Shown: positions 55,005 through 64,000 of the stretch, piece after piece
How the letters are laid out: every line of letters starts with the position of its first letter
Numbering within the stretch: the first letter of the stretch is position 1
DNA from: Mesorhizobium sp. B2-8-5
Lineage (GTDB): Bacteria; Pseudomonadota; Alphaproteobacteria; Rhizobiales; Rhizobiaceae
Length of the DNA stretch: 64,000 nt
Direction of reading: 5' to 3'
Assembly: GCF_006440675.2 (NCBI RefSeq)
Contig: NZ_CP083951.1
Coordinates: 3,691,501 to 3,755,500 of the forward strand
Notes under the pieces: model-generated
What the model was told of the DNA's origin: nothing
The model's database searches: none
Seen by the model: only the letters and a program-made list of their open reading frames with translations
Made by a program: the position numbers and the translations under genes

Positions 55005-58000
55005 ACGGCGATGAAAAACTCCTCCTCACCAGCCTGGATCGGATAGAACAGCGCGAAGCACGGCTGCTCACCTGGGGCCTCGTTGATGGATTTCTGACGC
55101 TTGGGGAACTCGGCGAACTCATTGACCCCCTGCTTGACGACACCGCTTATGCCGACGGTCTGACCTTCGTCAGTGTCGCCGAAGTCGTGGCAGCGCTTCG
55201 CGATCGCGCGCTGCTGTTCGACATCGGCGACGGCGAAACCAGCCGCTTTCGCTCGCGGATGGCGGAAGCGGTCCGACTATTTTTTCGGCTCAGGCAGTTG
55301 TTTCCGCAGCATCGGGGCCTGATTGGCTGGCAATCCGCGCCGACGCTCGTCGCGGACTTCCGCTTCATCTGGCGCCGACGGCGTTATCCGCGCCGGCAAA
55401 TCTCGGCCGAGCAAGCGCGCATTCAGGTTCAGGCGGCAACGTCCGACGCCTCTGCGCGCGATGCTCTGTCGACCCTAATCAACAGCTACGGCCCCGATTT
55501 CGGCCTAGCCAGCTTCCAGGTCGATGCCGCCGCTCGCATCTTGGCCGGTTTCGAGCAGTCTAACTCGATCGCGACGCTGGTCAGCGCCGGGACCGGAAGC
55601 GGAAAAACCCTCGCGTTCTATCTACCTTCACTCGCTCGGATTGCATCGCACATCCGGCGCGATTCCTCCGCCAGTCGCTGGGTCAAGGTGCTCGCGCTCT
55701 ACCCGCGCAACGAATTGCTCAAAGACCAGTTCGCCGAGGTCTACAGTCAGGCACGGCGGCTCGACGCCAGCCTGTTGCAACAGGGCTGTCGCAAGATCCT
55801 CATCGGCACCTATTTCGGCCCGACGCCGAAGGACGCCGCCGACGCTGAGGCCCGCACCGGTTGGCGTCGCCACGCGGACGGCTTGATCTGCGACTATCTG
55901 CGCTGCCCGACCGATGGCTGTGACGGCGATATGCTGTGGCATAACCTGGATCGCAGGGCCGGGGCCGAACGCCTGGTCTGCCAGACCTGCGCCGCCTCAA
56001 TCGAAAGCGACGAGATTATCCTTACGCGTCAACGGCTCGAGCGCGAGAGCCCAGACATCCTGTTCACTACGACCGAGATGCTGAACCAGCGGATGGGCGA
56101 TGACCGTGTCCGCCACCTGTTCGGCCTAGGTGATCGCTGTGAACGCCCTGTCGAACTCATGCTGCTCGACGAAGTCCATACCTATGCCGGTACATCGGGC
56201 GCGCAGGTCGCGTTCCTGCTACGCCGATGGCGCCGACTACTGCGCCGGTCGGTCAGTTTCGTCGGCCTCTCGGCGACGCTCGCCGACGGGGCGCGCTTCT
56301 TTGCGCGATTGACCGGACTGCACGAACAGGCCTCTCTTGAGATCGCCCCCCGGACCCGCGATATGATCGCAGAGGGCGCGGAGTATCTGCTGGCGCTTCG
56401 CGGCGACCCCGTTTCCCGTACCGCGCTTCTGTCGACCACGATCCAGTCGGCCATGTTGCTCTCCCGAATGCTCGATGCACCTGACCTGCGCCGGAGCCAA
56501 GGCGTCTTTGGCGAACGGCTGTTCCTATTCGCCGACAATCTCGATGTCATCAACCGCATGTTCTTCGCCATGCTTGATGCCGAGGGACGGCAAAGCAGCG
56601 GCCGGATCGACATGAACCGTCACCCCAATGGTGGGCTTGCCTCCTTGCGCACGCCGATGGCGAGCGAACATCGCAAGCTTCATGGCCAAGATTGGCAGGC
56701 CGCTGTCGACATCGGTCACACTCTGCAATCCAACGATCGCAAGACCGTCGGCCGCGTCATGTCTATGGACCCGGGTGTCGGCAGTCATCTCGATATCATC
56801 GTTGCGACCGCGTCGCTCGAGGTCGGCTATAATGACCCGCTCGTCGGCGCCGTCATCCAGCACAAGTCTCCCAACGACGTCGCCCAATTTCTCCAGCGTA
56901 AAGGCCGGGCTGGGCGTTCGGGACGCATGCGCCCTTGGACGGTCGTGATCTTGTCCGACTATGGCCGCGATCGGCTCGCCTATCAGGGTTATGACCTGCT
57001 GTTCGACCCTGAGATCGCTGCCCGATCGCTGCCAATCAGCAATCGCTATGTCGAACGTATCCAGGCGGTTTACGCGACGCTCGATTACCTCAGCCTGGTG
57101 ATCGGCACAAACCCGCGCGGCAGCGTGTGGATCAACATGTACGGACCCGCTGGCACGCCCAACCAGCGCGCACGCCAGACGAAACTGGCCGACCTCATCC
57201 GCGGCATTCTCACCACCGAAGCCGACCTCGAACGCTATGCAGACTATCTCGGACAGGCTCTCAAGCTTGACCGCGACGAGATCGAAGCCCTGCTTTGGGA
57301 CCATCCGCGCCCGCTCCTGGTCGAGGTGCTACCGACCGCGTTGCGCCGGCTAGAATCGCGCTGGTCAGCTTATGGCGAGGCAGGCGCCGACTATCATGTC
57401 GGCAACTCGCCCTTGCCCGAGTTCGCTCCGGCCAACCTGTTCAGTGATCTCAACCTGCCCGAAGTCGAGATCGTGCTCGGCCAGTCGGGTCGAGCAACGC
57501 CCGAGCGTGTCGTCATGCCGATCTCGCAGGCGATGAAGGAATATGCGGCCGGCCGCGTCTCGCGGCGCTACGGCATCAGCCATGCTCTTGAACGGCACTG
57601 GATTTGTCCGCAACTCGACCAGAATGTCGCGCAAAGCGTCGATCTCGCGCCCTACGTGCGGGCCGACCTCATCGGTGAATGGCGGGTTCGGACGACCAAT
57701 GGGGACGTCCTGCCGCTACCGGTCTATCGGCCGCGCGAATTTCTGGTCCAGCAACCCGCCAGTACGGTGGTCGACACCTCGAACGCGCGGTTGCGCTGGC
57801 GTTCGCAGATCGTAGCCCGCGAAGTCGGTCTGGTCCTGGCGTCGCCGATAGGCAGCCCATGGGCTCCCTTCATTGCCGATGCCCGCTTCTACACCCATCA
57901 GAACCTCAGTGCGGCAGAAGCGCGGCGTATGGCGATCGGGAGCGACGCTAGCATCCGCTATCGCGACGGGACGTCACAAAACAAGAAATTCAGCTACGAG

Positions 58001-59554
58001 ATGGACGGAGGCGCCGCTGCGCTTGGCTTCAGCTTCGGGGTCGACGCATTCTGTCTGCGCCTCCGTTTCCCACAGGACCTTTGGTCGAGCCTCGGCACCG
58101 ACTCGGATCCGCCCTACCGAGCGATCCGCACCGCGCGTTTCCACAACCAAGCAATCGACGGATCCTATCTCGACGCCGTCGACAATCGCTTCGCCCGGGA
58201 GTGGCTCGCCCACCTCCTTCTCGCGGCGATCAGCAACGAGGCGATCGCCAAGGCGATCGGGCTGGAAGAAGCCGCTGACAATCTGGCGCACGATCGGGCG
58301 GAACTGAGTCTAGGCCAGACGCTCGACATCCTGTTCCAGTCGCCAATCGTCGATGATCCCACCGGCCAGGGCAACCTTCAGGATAAGCTCCGCCAGGATC
58401 TGGCCCTGCACATCGCCAACCCGCAGATCCGAACCAGGTTGTTTAGCCTTGCGGAGATCCTGTGGCAACCGATCGTCGCCAATTGGGAGCCTTGGCTGCG
58501 CGAGCGCTTCGCGGCGACAACCGCGGCAGCCGCCCTCAACGCTATATTGAGCCTTTGTCCGGAGATCGACGCAGACGGCCTCGTCGTCGATATCGACCCC
58601 GGTCCGCGTGAGTCCGACGACGTTCTCACCGATCAACCGGCCGCCGAAATCTGGATCAGCGAGACCGCCCCTGGCGGCAACGGTCAGATCGAGGAGGCGC
58701 TGCGCCAATACGCCGAGGACCCGCGCCGCTTTTATAGTCTTATGACGGCGGCGTTGCGCGACAATGATTTCGCACTCAGCGATTATCAATTGCAGCGCTT
58801 TCTCAGTTTGGTCGTCGAGGGAGACCCCGACGGCGATCTGGCGGCGGCGACGAACGGCTTCCGTGATGCTTATGGGGTGTCCGAGAGCCACCGGGCTTTT
58901 TCGGTCGTGCGCGAAACGTTAGCGGCGGAGGGATTCGTGACCTTCCACGCTTTCATGGTCGCGCTCGCTAACCGTGTCCTTCGCCCCGGCTCGACTCGCG
59001 AAAGCGACACCTTCTTTCTCGGTGCTATCCGCCACTGGTCGGCCGAGGAAGAGCGGCTTGGAGTTGAACTGGATGCGCGTGTCGTCGCATACAGGCTGTC
59101 ACGACGCGACGACATCGATACTGCGCTCAGCTTCGCCGGCATCGACACGCCCACGATCAATCCCGCCCAATGGCGCTTCGGTGTAATCTATGGCTTGCTG
59201 TGGCCGCGCGGGCCGCAGATCCGCCAGGCCGGATTGCACCTCTATTCCCAATTTGCTGACCTGCCAGCACCCGAACCCTTGCTGTTGATGTCGTTCCTCG
59301 CACATGAAAATGCGTTTATCGATCTTGAGGATGACAAATGGCCCGGCGAATGCCTGACACGTCTAGCCGATGCCGGATCCGCAACGCTCATCTGTCCGAT
59401 GAACCAGGCCGGTCGCCTCGCGGACGCCTTCAATTTCCTCGCCACTAACCCGGTGCAGACGGGTTACCTGTCGGTCTTTGCCCGCGTGCAGGCGGTCCGG
59501 CGCTCGGGCAGCGCCTATCATGTCGATGTCGATATCGCGGAGGCCGTGCAATGA
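55001..59554 (+). CDS. dpdJ: Very large helicase DpdJ
   Basis: A 1517-residue superfamily 2 helicase. Walker A is AGTGSGKTLAFYLP at about 196-203. Inserted in the first RecA domain is a probable zinc cluster, CPTDGCDGD and CQTCAAS (about 307-330). The DEVH box is LLDEVHTYAG, motif III VGLSATLADG, and motif VI QFLQRKGRAGRSGRM. The C-terminal 900 residues are of unknown fold. It resembles DrmA-type helicases in overall design. In Salmonella it is possibly required for restriction. Overlaps dpdI and dpdK by 4 bp each. Confidence 0.85.
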   Translation: MNGDEKLLLTSLDRIEQREARLLTWGLVDGFLTLGELGELIDPLLDDTAYADGLTFVSVAEVVAALRDRALLFDIGDGETSRFRSRMAEAVRLFFRLRQLFPQHRGLIGWQSAPTLVADFRFIWRRRRYPRRQISAEQARIQVQAATSDASARDALSTLINSYGPDFGLASFQVDAAARILAGFEQSNSIATLVSAGTGSGKTLAFYLPSLARIASHIRRDSSASRWVKVLALYPRNELLKDQFAEVYSQARRLDASLLQQGCRKILIGTYFGPTPKDAADAEARTGWRRHADGLICDYLRCPTDGCDGDMLWHNLDRRAGAERLVCQTCAASIESDEIILTRQRLERESPDILFTTTEMLNQRMGDDRVRHLFGLGDRCERPVELMLLDEVHTYAGTSGAQVAFLLRRWRRLLRRSVSFVGLSATLADGARFFARLTGLHEQASLEIAPRTRDMIAEGAEYLLALRGDPVSRTALLSTTIQSAMLLSRMLDAPDLRRSQGVFGERLFLFADNLDVINRMFFAMLDAEGRQSSGRIDMNRHPNGGLASLRTPMASEHRKLHGQDWQAAVDIGHTLQSNDRKTVGRVMSMDPGVGSHLDIIVATASLEVGYNDPLVGAVIQHKSPNDVAQFLQRKGRAGRSGRMRPWTVVILSDYGRDRLAYQGYDLLFDPEIAARSLPISNRYVERIQAVYATLDYLSLVIGTNPRGSVWINMYGPAGTPNQRARQTKLADLIRGILTTEADLERYADYLGQALKLDRDEIEALLWDHPRPLLVEVLPTALRRLESRWSAYGEAGADYHVGNSPLPEFAPANLFSDLNLPEVEIVLGQSGRATPERVVMPISQAMKEYAAGRVSRRYGISHALERHWICPQLDQNVAQSVDLAPYVRADLIGEWRVRTTNGDVLPLPVYRPREFLVQQPASTVVDTSNARLRWRSQIVAREVGLVLASPIGSPWAPFIADARFYTHQNLSAAEARRMAIGSDASIRYRDGTSQNKKFSYEMDGGAAALGFSFGVDAFCLRLRFPQDLWSSLGTDSDPPYRAIRTARFHNQAIDGSYLDAVDNRFAREWLAHLLLAAISNEAIAKAIGLEEAADNLAHDRAELSLGQTLDILFQSPIVDDPTGQGNLQDKLRQDLALHIANPQIRTRLFSLAEILWQPIVANWEPWLRERFAATTAAAALNAILSLCPEIDADGLVVDIDPGPRESDDVLTDQPAAEIWISETAPGGNGQIEEALRQYAEDPRRFYSLMTAALRDNDFALSDYQLQRFLSLVVEGDPDGDLAAATNGFRDAYGVSESHRAFSVVRETLAAEGFVTFHAFMVALANRVLRPGSTRESDTFFLGAIRHWSAEEERLGVELDARVVAYRLSRRDDIDTALSFAGIDTPTINPAQWRFGVIYGLLWPRGPQIRQAGLHLYSQFADLPAPEPLLLMSFLAHENAFIDLEDDKWPGECLTRLADAGSATLICPMNQAGRLADAFNFLATNPVQTGYLSVFARVQAVRRSGSAYHVDVDIAEAVQ

Positions 59555-60090
59555 CCTTCGAGACACGTCGAATTTTCAAGAGCGCGGTCACAAGCCAGAA
59601 TCTAATCCGTGAACTGCTGCAACTGATGCTCCTCGGCGAACTTCTCGCTCCGGGCGGCGAACGGGCCTGGCTGGTCAGCCCATGGATCAGCAATATCTTG
59701 CTGTTCGACAATCGCGCGGGTGGCTTCGGGTCGGTCAATCCTGAATGGGGCAGCCGCGAAGTTCGTCTCGTGGAAGTTACGATCAACCTGATGGCGCGCG
59801 GCACGTCGCTCGGCATCGCAACCAGTTTCGACACGCATAATGATGCCTTCATCGCGACCGTCAGCGAGGCAGCCGAAGAGGCAGGACTTTCCGATCGGCT
59901 GCTGATCGTCCAGCGCCAGCACCTTCATACCAAGGGGGTGCTTCTCAAGCGCGGTCTGCTCACAGGGTCAATGAACCTGACCTATAACGGCCTCGAGTTG
60001 AACGACGAGATGGTCGTCTATGACACCAATGCAAAGACGCTCGCCGAAGCGCGCCTAAATTTCGAATCCTATATCGAGGTCGACAAGTGA
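59551..60090 (+). CDS. dpdK: PLD-type nuclease DpdK
   Basis: A 179-residue protein with one phospholipase D-like half-site, HLHTKGVLLKRG followed by LLTGSMNLTYNG (H-x-K and GS-x-N), so it is expected to act as a dimer. The N-terminus has AWLVSPWISNILLFDN, typical for the first strand of the fold. It is the likely nuclease of the restriction half; dpdK is needed for the Salmonella phenotype. Start and stop overlap dpdJ and dpdD by 4 bp. Confidence 0.82.
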   Translation: MTFETRRIFKSAVTSQNLIRELLQLMLLGELLAPGGERAWLVSPWISNILLFDNRAGGFGSVNPEWGSREVRLVEVTINLMARGTSLGIATSFDTHNDAFIATVSEAAEEAGLSDRLLIVQRQHLHTKGVLLKRGLLTGSMNLTYNGLELNDEMVVYDTNAKTLAEARLNFESYIEVDK

Positions 60091-62369
60091 TCGCCGATCT
60101 CGCACCGTCCGAGGTCGCTTGGCTGCAGGTCTTCTTCAGCGCGCCCAATGGTCTCAACTGGCACAGTATCGAGCAGCGCACGGCGCCGCAGGGGCTCATC
60201 GATCATATACTTCCCTGGCTACACCTAGTCGGCAGCGGTCCCCCGCAAACGCCGATCATGCTGCCCTTTGTGCGCTCCGGCGAGATTGTCGGCTGGTACG
60301 CGACCACGCGCGGACCGGCTGGCGCTTTCGAACTCAAGAAGGAACTGATGGGCTGGCTCGGGCCAACCTATCTCGACCAGATCGAGGCCATGTCCGGGGA
60401 CAGTCCCGATCCAATGGCAATGGCGATGCGGCAACGCTACGACGGGATCGTTTACCGCTTTTCTGGTACGGTCGGCGCGACGACCGCGCGGATGGCCGAT
60501 CGTTTGACCGCCTTTGCCAATCTTGCCCAGCGCCGCCCGCTGACCAACCGCATGCCCGTGCGACCGGTTGGGGCCATCCGCTCGGACTTCGAGCGTGCGC
60601 TACTAGTCCAGGACGCCGAGCGGGCTGAGGCCTTGATTGCCGAGTTGCGCGAGACGGGGCGCCTGAACGAGGAGAACCTCAAGTATCTCGATGTGCGGCT
60701 GAAGGCCGGTCTCGGTCTTTGGCCGCAGATCGCCCGCGATCACTGGCTGATCAAGACGCTCTCCGATCTGCCGATGCCGGTGCAGATTCTCGCCGACATC
60801 ATCGAGGCACTCTACAGGACGTATCTCGACGATCTGGAGAAGATCGGCGATGCCCCGGCGCTACTCGACGCATTCAAGCAGCATCTGGGAACACCCTATC
60901 CGCGTCTTTTCGCGACCCGACGCGGTATCCGCACGCCGCGGGTGATCAAGGCCTTCCTGCTGTTCGAGCGCGTGCTCGACCGGCCAAACGATGCGCTCCT
61001 CACTGATCTGGCCTCCCTGTTACCGACCGATGATCCTGGTCACATGTTGTTCGCAGGGCTTGCCGCGCCTGTTTCTGCACCGGCGCCATCGCCGGTCCTG
61101 GAAGGACCAGTTTCGGCCTCGGACGAGGACGAGGCTGAACAGGCATTTGACGACGGCCAATATGACCGTGCCTTCGCGCTTTATCGCGACCTGCCGCTGA
61201 GCAAGCGTTCGGTGCAGCGCCTGCTCGCCTGCGTGCTTTTCATCGATGCTAACGACACGTGTCAAAGTCTGCTTGCCAGGATCGACGAGGCCGATCCGGC
61301 ATTCGTCGCGACCCTGGCCGACCCCGTTCGTAAAAGGATCGACGACCTGCGGGGCGCGCCACAGCGGGATGCGCGTGACGAAGCGCCGATAACCGCAGTC
61401 GATAGCTGGTTTGCCTGGGCTGAAGGCCTCGCCGCTGGCCGCGACATTAGCGCTCTTGCCCAGTCACTCGACAACGCTCTCACATGGGACGTCGCCCAGA
61501 TTACCAGGGATGACGCTGCATCGAGCCGATTTGCGGGACTGCTGGGCGGGCTCTCCGGCGAGGCGGCTCAGGCTGCACGTCGCGCGGTGCCCGCGATCTT
61601 CAACGCTGTCTTTGTAGATGGCACGCCTGTGCATGAAAGCGGGAGGCCGATCGCGATCCTACTCTTCGACCTGCTAGCCCTTGACGATACCTTGACCCCG
61701 ACTGATCTCGAACTTCTCCAATTGCTCCTCGGACAACTGCTGACGATCGGCCTGTCTCCGTCCGATTATCGCAATCTCGTCAGCGGCCTCGAAGACGTCC
61801 AACTCCGGGTAGGCTCCTACGCGCATCTCACGTGGAGCCTTGATATTTGCGAGGCGCTTGCCATCGCACCTGCGCCGGGGGAAGCGGCGCGCGCAGCCCG
61901 GCGGCAATTCTTTCTCCTGTTGGTGGGGCAGGCACAACTCTTCGCGCATCGCCTTGAGCGCCAGGATGTTCTGCCTTTCATATTGCTATGCCGAGACTAT
62001 GGGCTCGATTCGGAGGTGCTTGGTGCGATCACGCTTCCCGAGCAGGCGGAAGCGGATATCGAAACGCACGACCTGTCCGGCAAGATGATTGCGATCTACA
62101 CACTGGCGGAGGCAGCTGCGCGCCGCGCCAGGGCAGCGCTTCTTGAGATGTTTCCCGGCGTTCGCGTCGAAACCAATGCAGACACGGTGGCGACGGCGCG
62201 CCTTACCAGTCTCGCCAAGGCCGCAGACATTTTTGTCTTCGCATGGAAGAGCAGCAGCCATCAGGCCTATTATTGTGTGAAGGATGCGATGGGAACGCGC
62301 GAACCGGTAATGGTGGCGGGCAAGGGGACGGCTAGTCTACTTCGTGCCGTTCTCGACAGTCTGAGCTGA
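60087..62369 (+). CDS. dpdD: DpdD-like protein
   Basis: A 760-residue protein starting at a GTG that overlaps the dpdK stop. No catalytic motif is recognised. The middle is helical with an acidic segment (SDEDEAEQAFDDGQYDRAFA) that looks like a TPR-like repeat; the C-terminus is alpha/beta. Identified as DpdD by size and position at the end of the operon. In Salmonella dpdD takes part in the restriction-like effect. Confidence 0.75.
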   Translation: MIADLAPSEVAWLQVFFSAPNGLNWHSIEQRTAPQGLIDHILPWLHLVGSGPPQTPIMLPFVRSGEIVGWYATTRGPAGAFELKKELMGWLGPTYLDQIEAMSGDSPDPMAMAMRQRYDGIVYRFSGTVGATTARMADRLTAFANLAQRRPLTNRMPVRPVGAIRSDFERALLVQDAERAEALIAELRETGRLNEENLKYLDVRLKAGLGLWPQIARDHWLIKTLSDLPMPVQILADIIEALYRTYLDDLEKIGDAPALLDAFKQHLGTPYPRLFATRRGIRTPRVIKAFLLFERVLDRPNDALLTDLASLLPTDDPGHMLFAGLAAPVSAPAPSPVLEGPVSASDEDEAEQAFDDGQYDRAFALYRDLPLSKRSVQRLLACVLFIDANDTCQSLLARIDEADPAFVATLADPVRKRIDDLRGAPQRDARDEAPITAVDSWFAWAEGLAAGRDISALAQSLDNALTWDVAQITRDDAASSRFAGLLGGLSGEAAQAARRAVPAIFNAVFVDGTPVHESGRPIAILLFDLLALDDTLTPTDLELLQLLLGQLLTIGLSPSDYRNLVSGLEDVQLRVGSYAHLTWSLDICEALAIAPAPGEAARAARRQFFLLLVGQAQLFAHRLERQDVLPFILLCRDYGLDSEVLGAITLPEQAEADIETHDLSGKMIAIYTLAEAAARRARAALLEMFPGVRVETNADTVATARLTSLAKAADIFVFAWKSSSHQAYYCVKDAMGTREPVMVAGKGTASLLRAVLDSLS

Positions 62370-62672
62370 TTCAGCCCATGCGACGCCCCTGATCAGCTCC
62401 CCAACGTGTTGTCGAATCATGAACACGCTAAAGGTCGGCAGATCGGCACGACAACAATTCCATTTTCGACCCGATCTGCAAAAGGGGCGTGTGGACATCG
62501 CCGGCATGGTGGTGAGGGTTGCGCGAAAGTCGGCCATCATTCTATTTAACACGATCGCCCCCAAGTATCTGTTGCCATTTGGAAATTTAGTTGGTGGGGC
62601 AGGGATTGAATCTGCGCCGGTCGCGCGAAGCCCGGCGCCTCGGCAGTACTGAACGAGGCACTCATTCGTCGT
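62370..62672. other. Intergenic stretch after dpdD
   Basis: 303 bp between convergent dpdD and the next minus-strand gene. A short GCTGATTCAGC palindrome sits at the dpdD stop codon. GGTGGGGCAGGGATTGAAT at about 62594 resembles a tRNA 3' end on the minus strand but does not fold. No gene is supported. Confidence 0.4.
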
Positions 62673-63242
62673 CTATTCTTCTGCAGGGTCGGTCGTTTGC
62701 AAACTCACGCCCTGGACCCAGCGGGTACCGCCCTTTTTGCGCTCGTATATCGCCAAGAACAGTGATCGTCCGTTGCTCAGCAGGGCGAGTGCGTCGCTCG
62801 TAAAGTTCGGTGGGACATAAAGCCATGCCGTCCAGCGTGGCTCGCCGCGGATCTTCTTGATGAGCCCCATGCCTGAGGGTGGATTGTAAATCGGGATCTG
62901 CCTACCGCGATATGAACGATATTGCGGCAAACCGTGTTCGTCACGCGCCTGCACGTCCTTCACCGTTGCACTAAGGCGCCGTGTGTCCGAATTGGAGCCA
63001 TAGATTGCTAATTCATAGGCATCGCCCGCCCGTCCTTCTGGATAAGTCGCCATGCCTACCACTGTCAGTTGCGTTGTGAACTGATACAGCGGATCGCCAT
63101 CATCCAAATCCCAAGCATACTCAGGTGCGTAAACATCGTGATTGATGCGAGCTTTGACGCTCACCTCGCAGCTCTCCACTCTAATGGCGATGTGCGTGTG
63201 TTCTTCTTCCGGTCCGTTCTGGCGCTTTGTTCTGCCGGGCAT
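62673..63242 (-). CDS. Hypothetical protein next to the ATPase gene
   Basis: A 189-residue soluble protein starting MPGRTKRQNGPEEEHTHI at an ATG. It looks rich in beta strands (LTVVGMATYPEGRAGDAYEL, then WLYVPPNFTSDALALLSNGR and LFLAIYERKKGGTRWV). No family recognised. It lies 145 bp downstream of the truncated ATPase gene on the same strand, and may be co-transcribed with it. Confidence 0.5.
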   Translation of the reverse strand: MPGRTKRQNGPEEEHTHIAIRVESCEVSVKARINHDVYAPEYAWDLDDGDPLYQFTTQLTVVGMATYPEGRAGDAYELAIYGSNSDTRRLSATVKDVQARDEHGLPQYRSYRGRQIPIYNPPSGMGLIKKIRGEPRWTAWLYVPPNFTSDALALLSNGRSLFLAIYERKKGGTRWVQGVSLQTTDPAEE

Positions 63243-63387
63243 TGGATCATCCGCCTGCCTGATCGATTCAGTTCATCGGCATAACGGCCGGTGGGGCGTA
63301 AGCCGACCGTAGGCATTGTGCCAGAAGCCCTGCTTCCATAGCTATCAGCGGACGCCTGAAAGGCACCCGCTGCAAACGCGCCGCTAG

Positions 63388-64000
63388 CTAGTACGCGTAA
63401 GTCGTGAGGCTGTCCGTACGCACTGCCAAGTTCCTTCGGCGATCCACGTGCAAAATGCAGTCCTGCGGGGCGGCGTTTAGAATATGGGACGAGTGACTTG
63501 CAATGACGATCTGTGCAGGCAAGGAGTTTAAGAGCGCAACCAGCCGTTTCTGCAAGGTGGGATGCAAATAGACTTCAGGTTCATCAAGCATGATTGTGCT
63601 CGCATCTCTGGCGCTATAGAGATGCCACAACAATTGTATAAATATCTGCAAGCCATCGCCCGACCATGACAGTTCCTTTGGTATCCGGCTTCCCGGTTCG
63701 CGATAGAAGACGGAAATCCGATTGCCAACCATGTCGAGGTCGACGTCCTCTAGGCGCATTTCCGGTAGCCAGTCCTCGCAAAACCCTCGGAAGTCGTCCC
63801 ACGAGGACGTTTTGCTCAACCGCCAGAGATGATTGCGAAAGTGCCTGCTAGCCAGGCGGCCATTGGAGTGCTTCGCGATGTACTTGGTGTCCTTGACCTG
63901 CTCCACGCGATCAAGTGGTGTGATGACCGGTATCGGAACAATCGGCAAAAACAGGCTGCGGACCTTGGCAGGGGTAGAAATGGCCCGCCCATTCTCGTCA
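63388..64000 (-). CDS. AAA ATPase, C-terminal part (gene runs past the window end)
   Basis: The minus-strand frame is open to position 64000 (residues DENGRAISTPAKVRSLF precede the first in-window TTG at 63948), so this is the C-terminal part, about 204 residues, of a larger protein. The ABC-type signature WSGDGLQIFIQLLWHLY, Walker B TIMLDEPEVYLHPTLQ and switch His in IVIASHSSHIL place it in the AAA_15/OLD-like ATPase class. The Walker A motif lies outside the window. ATPases of this class are frequent in defence islands, alone or with a nuclease. Confidence 0.8.
   Translation of the reverse strand, partial: DENGRAISTPAKVRSLFLPIVPIPVITPLDRVEQVKDTKYIAKHSNGRLASRHFRNHLWRLSKTSSWDDFRGFCEDWLPEMRLEDVDLDMVGNRISVFYREPGSRIPKELSWSGDGLQIFIQLLWHLYSARDASTIMLDEPEVYLHPTLQKRLVALLNSLPAQIVIASHSSHILNAAPQDCILHVDRRRNLAVRTDSLTTYAY

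Larger units (their letters stand above)
27318..64000. mobile_element. Genomic island inserted at tRNA-Glu, carrying the Dpd system (right end outside window)
   Basis: Left end defined by the tRNA-Glu half at 27318-27365 and the integrase at 27536. Inside are excisionase-like, replication-type and phage-type genes, a serine recombinase and the Dpd modification/restriction genes. No second copy of the tRNA repeat is seen before 64000, so the island is at least 36.7 kb. No conjugation (T4SS, relaxase) genes are visible in this part. Confidence 0.8.

Noticed and set aside
33672..62369. DISARM-type system (PLD protein, large helicase, SNF2 helicase)
   Set aside because: The presence of DpdA-type transglycosylase, DGQHR proteins and queC/D/E, with the dpdE-to-dpdD order, identifies Dpd. 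No DISARM methyltransferase or DrmB-like gene is seen.
62590..62640. tRNA-like 3' end on the minus strand
   Set aside because: The T-arm pairing has a mismatch, the acceptor length does not fit and no other arm can be folded.
1..64000. CRISPR arrays, rRNA genes and insertion sequences
   Set aside because: No regularly spaced repeats, no rRNA-like segments and no transposase frames with terminal repeats were seen in the window.

Overview
The window looks like chromosome of an alphaproteobacterium of the order Hyphomicrobiales, most probably Mesorhizobium or a close relative. This rests on the high G+C content, a coxMNOP-type oxidase operon, a DUF982 protein, NodT-type efflux lipoprotein and rhizobial intergenic palindromes. 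It was judged by eye, without database searches.

Positions 1-27317 are ordinary core or accessory chromosome. From left to right they hold: an alternative aa3-type cytochrome c oxidase operon on the minus strand (coxM-coxN-coxO-coxP plus a subunit IV-like gene cut by the window edge); a mosaic of repetitive palindromes; radC and map; two small envelope proteins; an iron(III)-type ABC importer whose ATPase gene converges on the permease gene; a DUF982 protein; an aspartyl/asparaginyl beta-hydroxylase-family enzyme; and a minus-strand five-gene operon with two complete RND permease/adaptor pairs and one outer-membrane lipoprotein. Divergent from a Spy/CpxP-like periplasmic gene runs an OmpR/EnvZ-type two-component system, whose promoter region carries phased repeats that could be response-regulator sites. 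Some small secreted proteins follow.

At 27318-27365 lies the 3' half of a tRNA-Glu(UUC) gene on the minus strand, without a 5' half. A tyrosine integrase starts 170 bp further in. The geometry fits a genomic island inserted at the 3' end of tRNA-Glu, with this half-tRNA as the left attachment site and the intact tRNA beyond position 64000. The left arm of the island holds mobility and phage-like genes (integrase, excisionase-like HTH, a frameshifted DNA methyltransferase-like gene, replication-type HTH protein, terminase small subunit-like protein, serine recombinase).

The main cargo is a complete 7-deazaguanine DNA modification and restriction (Dpd) system, about 24.5 kb at 37846-62369. The first operon (37846-44064) makes and inserts the modified base: a DUF6884-like candidate DpdC, two DGQHR-domain DpdB paralogues on either side of the DNA transglycosylase DpdA, and queE-queD-queC for preQ0 synthesis. 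After a 408-bp gap comes a second operon (44473-62369) with overlapping genes dpdE-F-G-H-I-J-K-D, the restriction-like half (a SNF2-type helicase, a RecQ-like helicase, an ATPase, a very large helicase and a PLD-type nuclease). Facing away from it is a two-gene unit (33672-37519) of an atypical PLD-like protein and a partner of unknown family, a candidate extra defence module. The right edge has an unknown gene and the C-terminal part of an AAA ATPase cut by the window end.

The Dpd system is known from Salmonella enterica serovar Montevideo. What looks unusual here is the pair of DpdB paralogues, the rhizobial tRNA-Glu island setting, and the neighbouring undescribed PLD pair.
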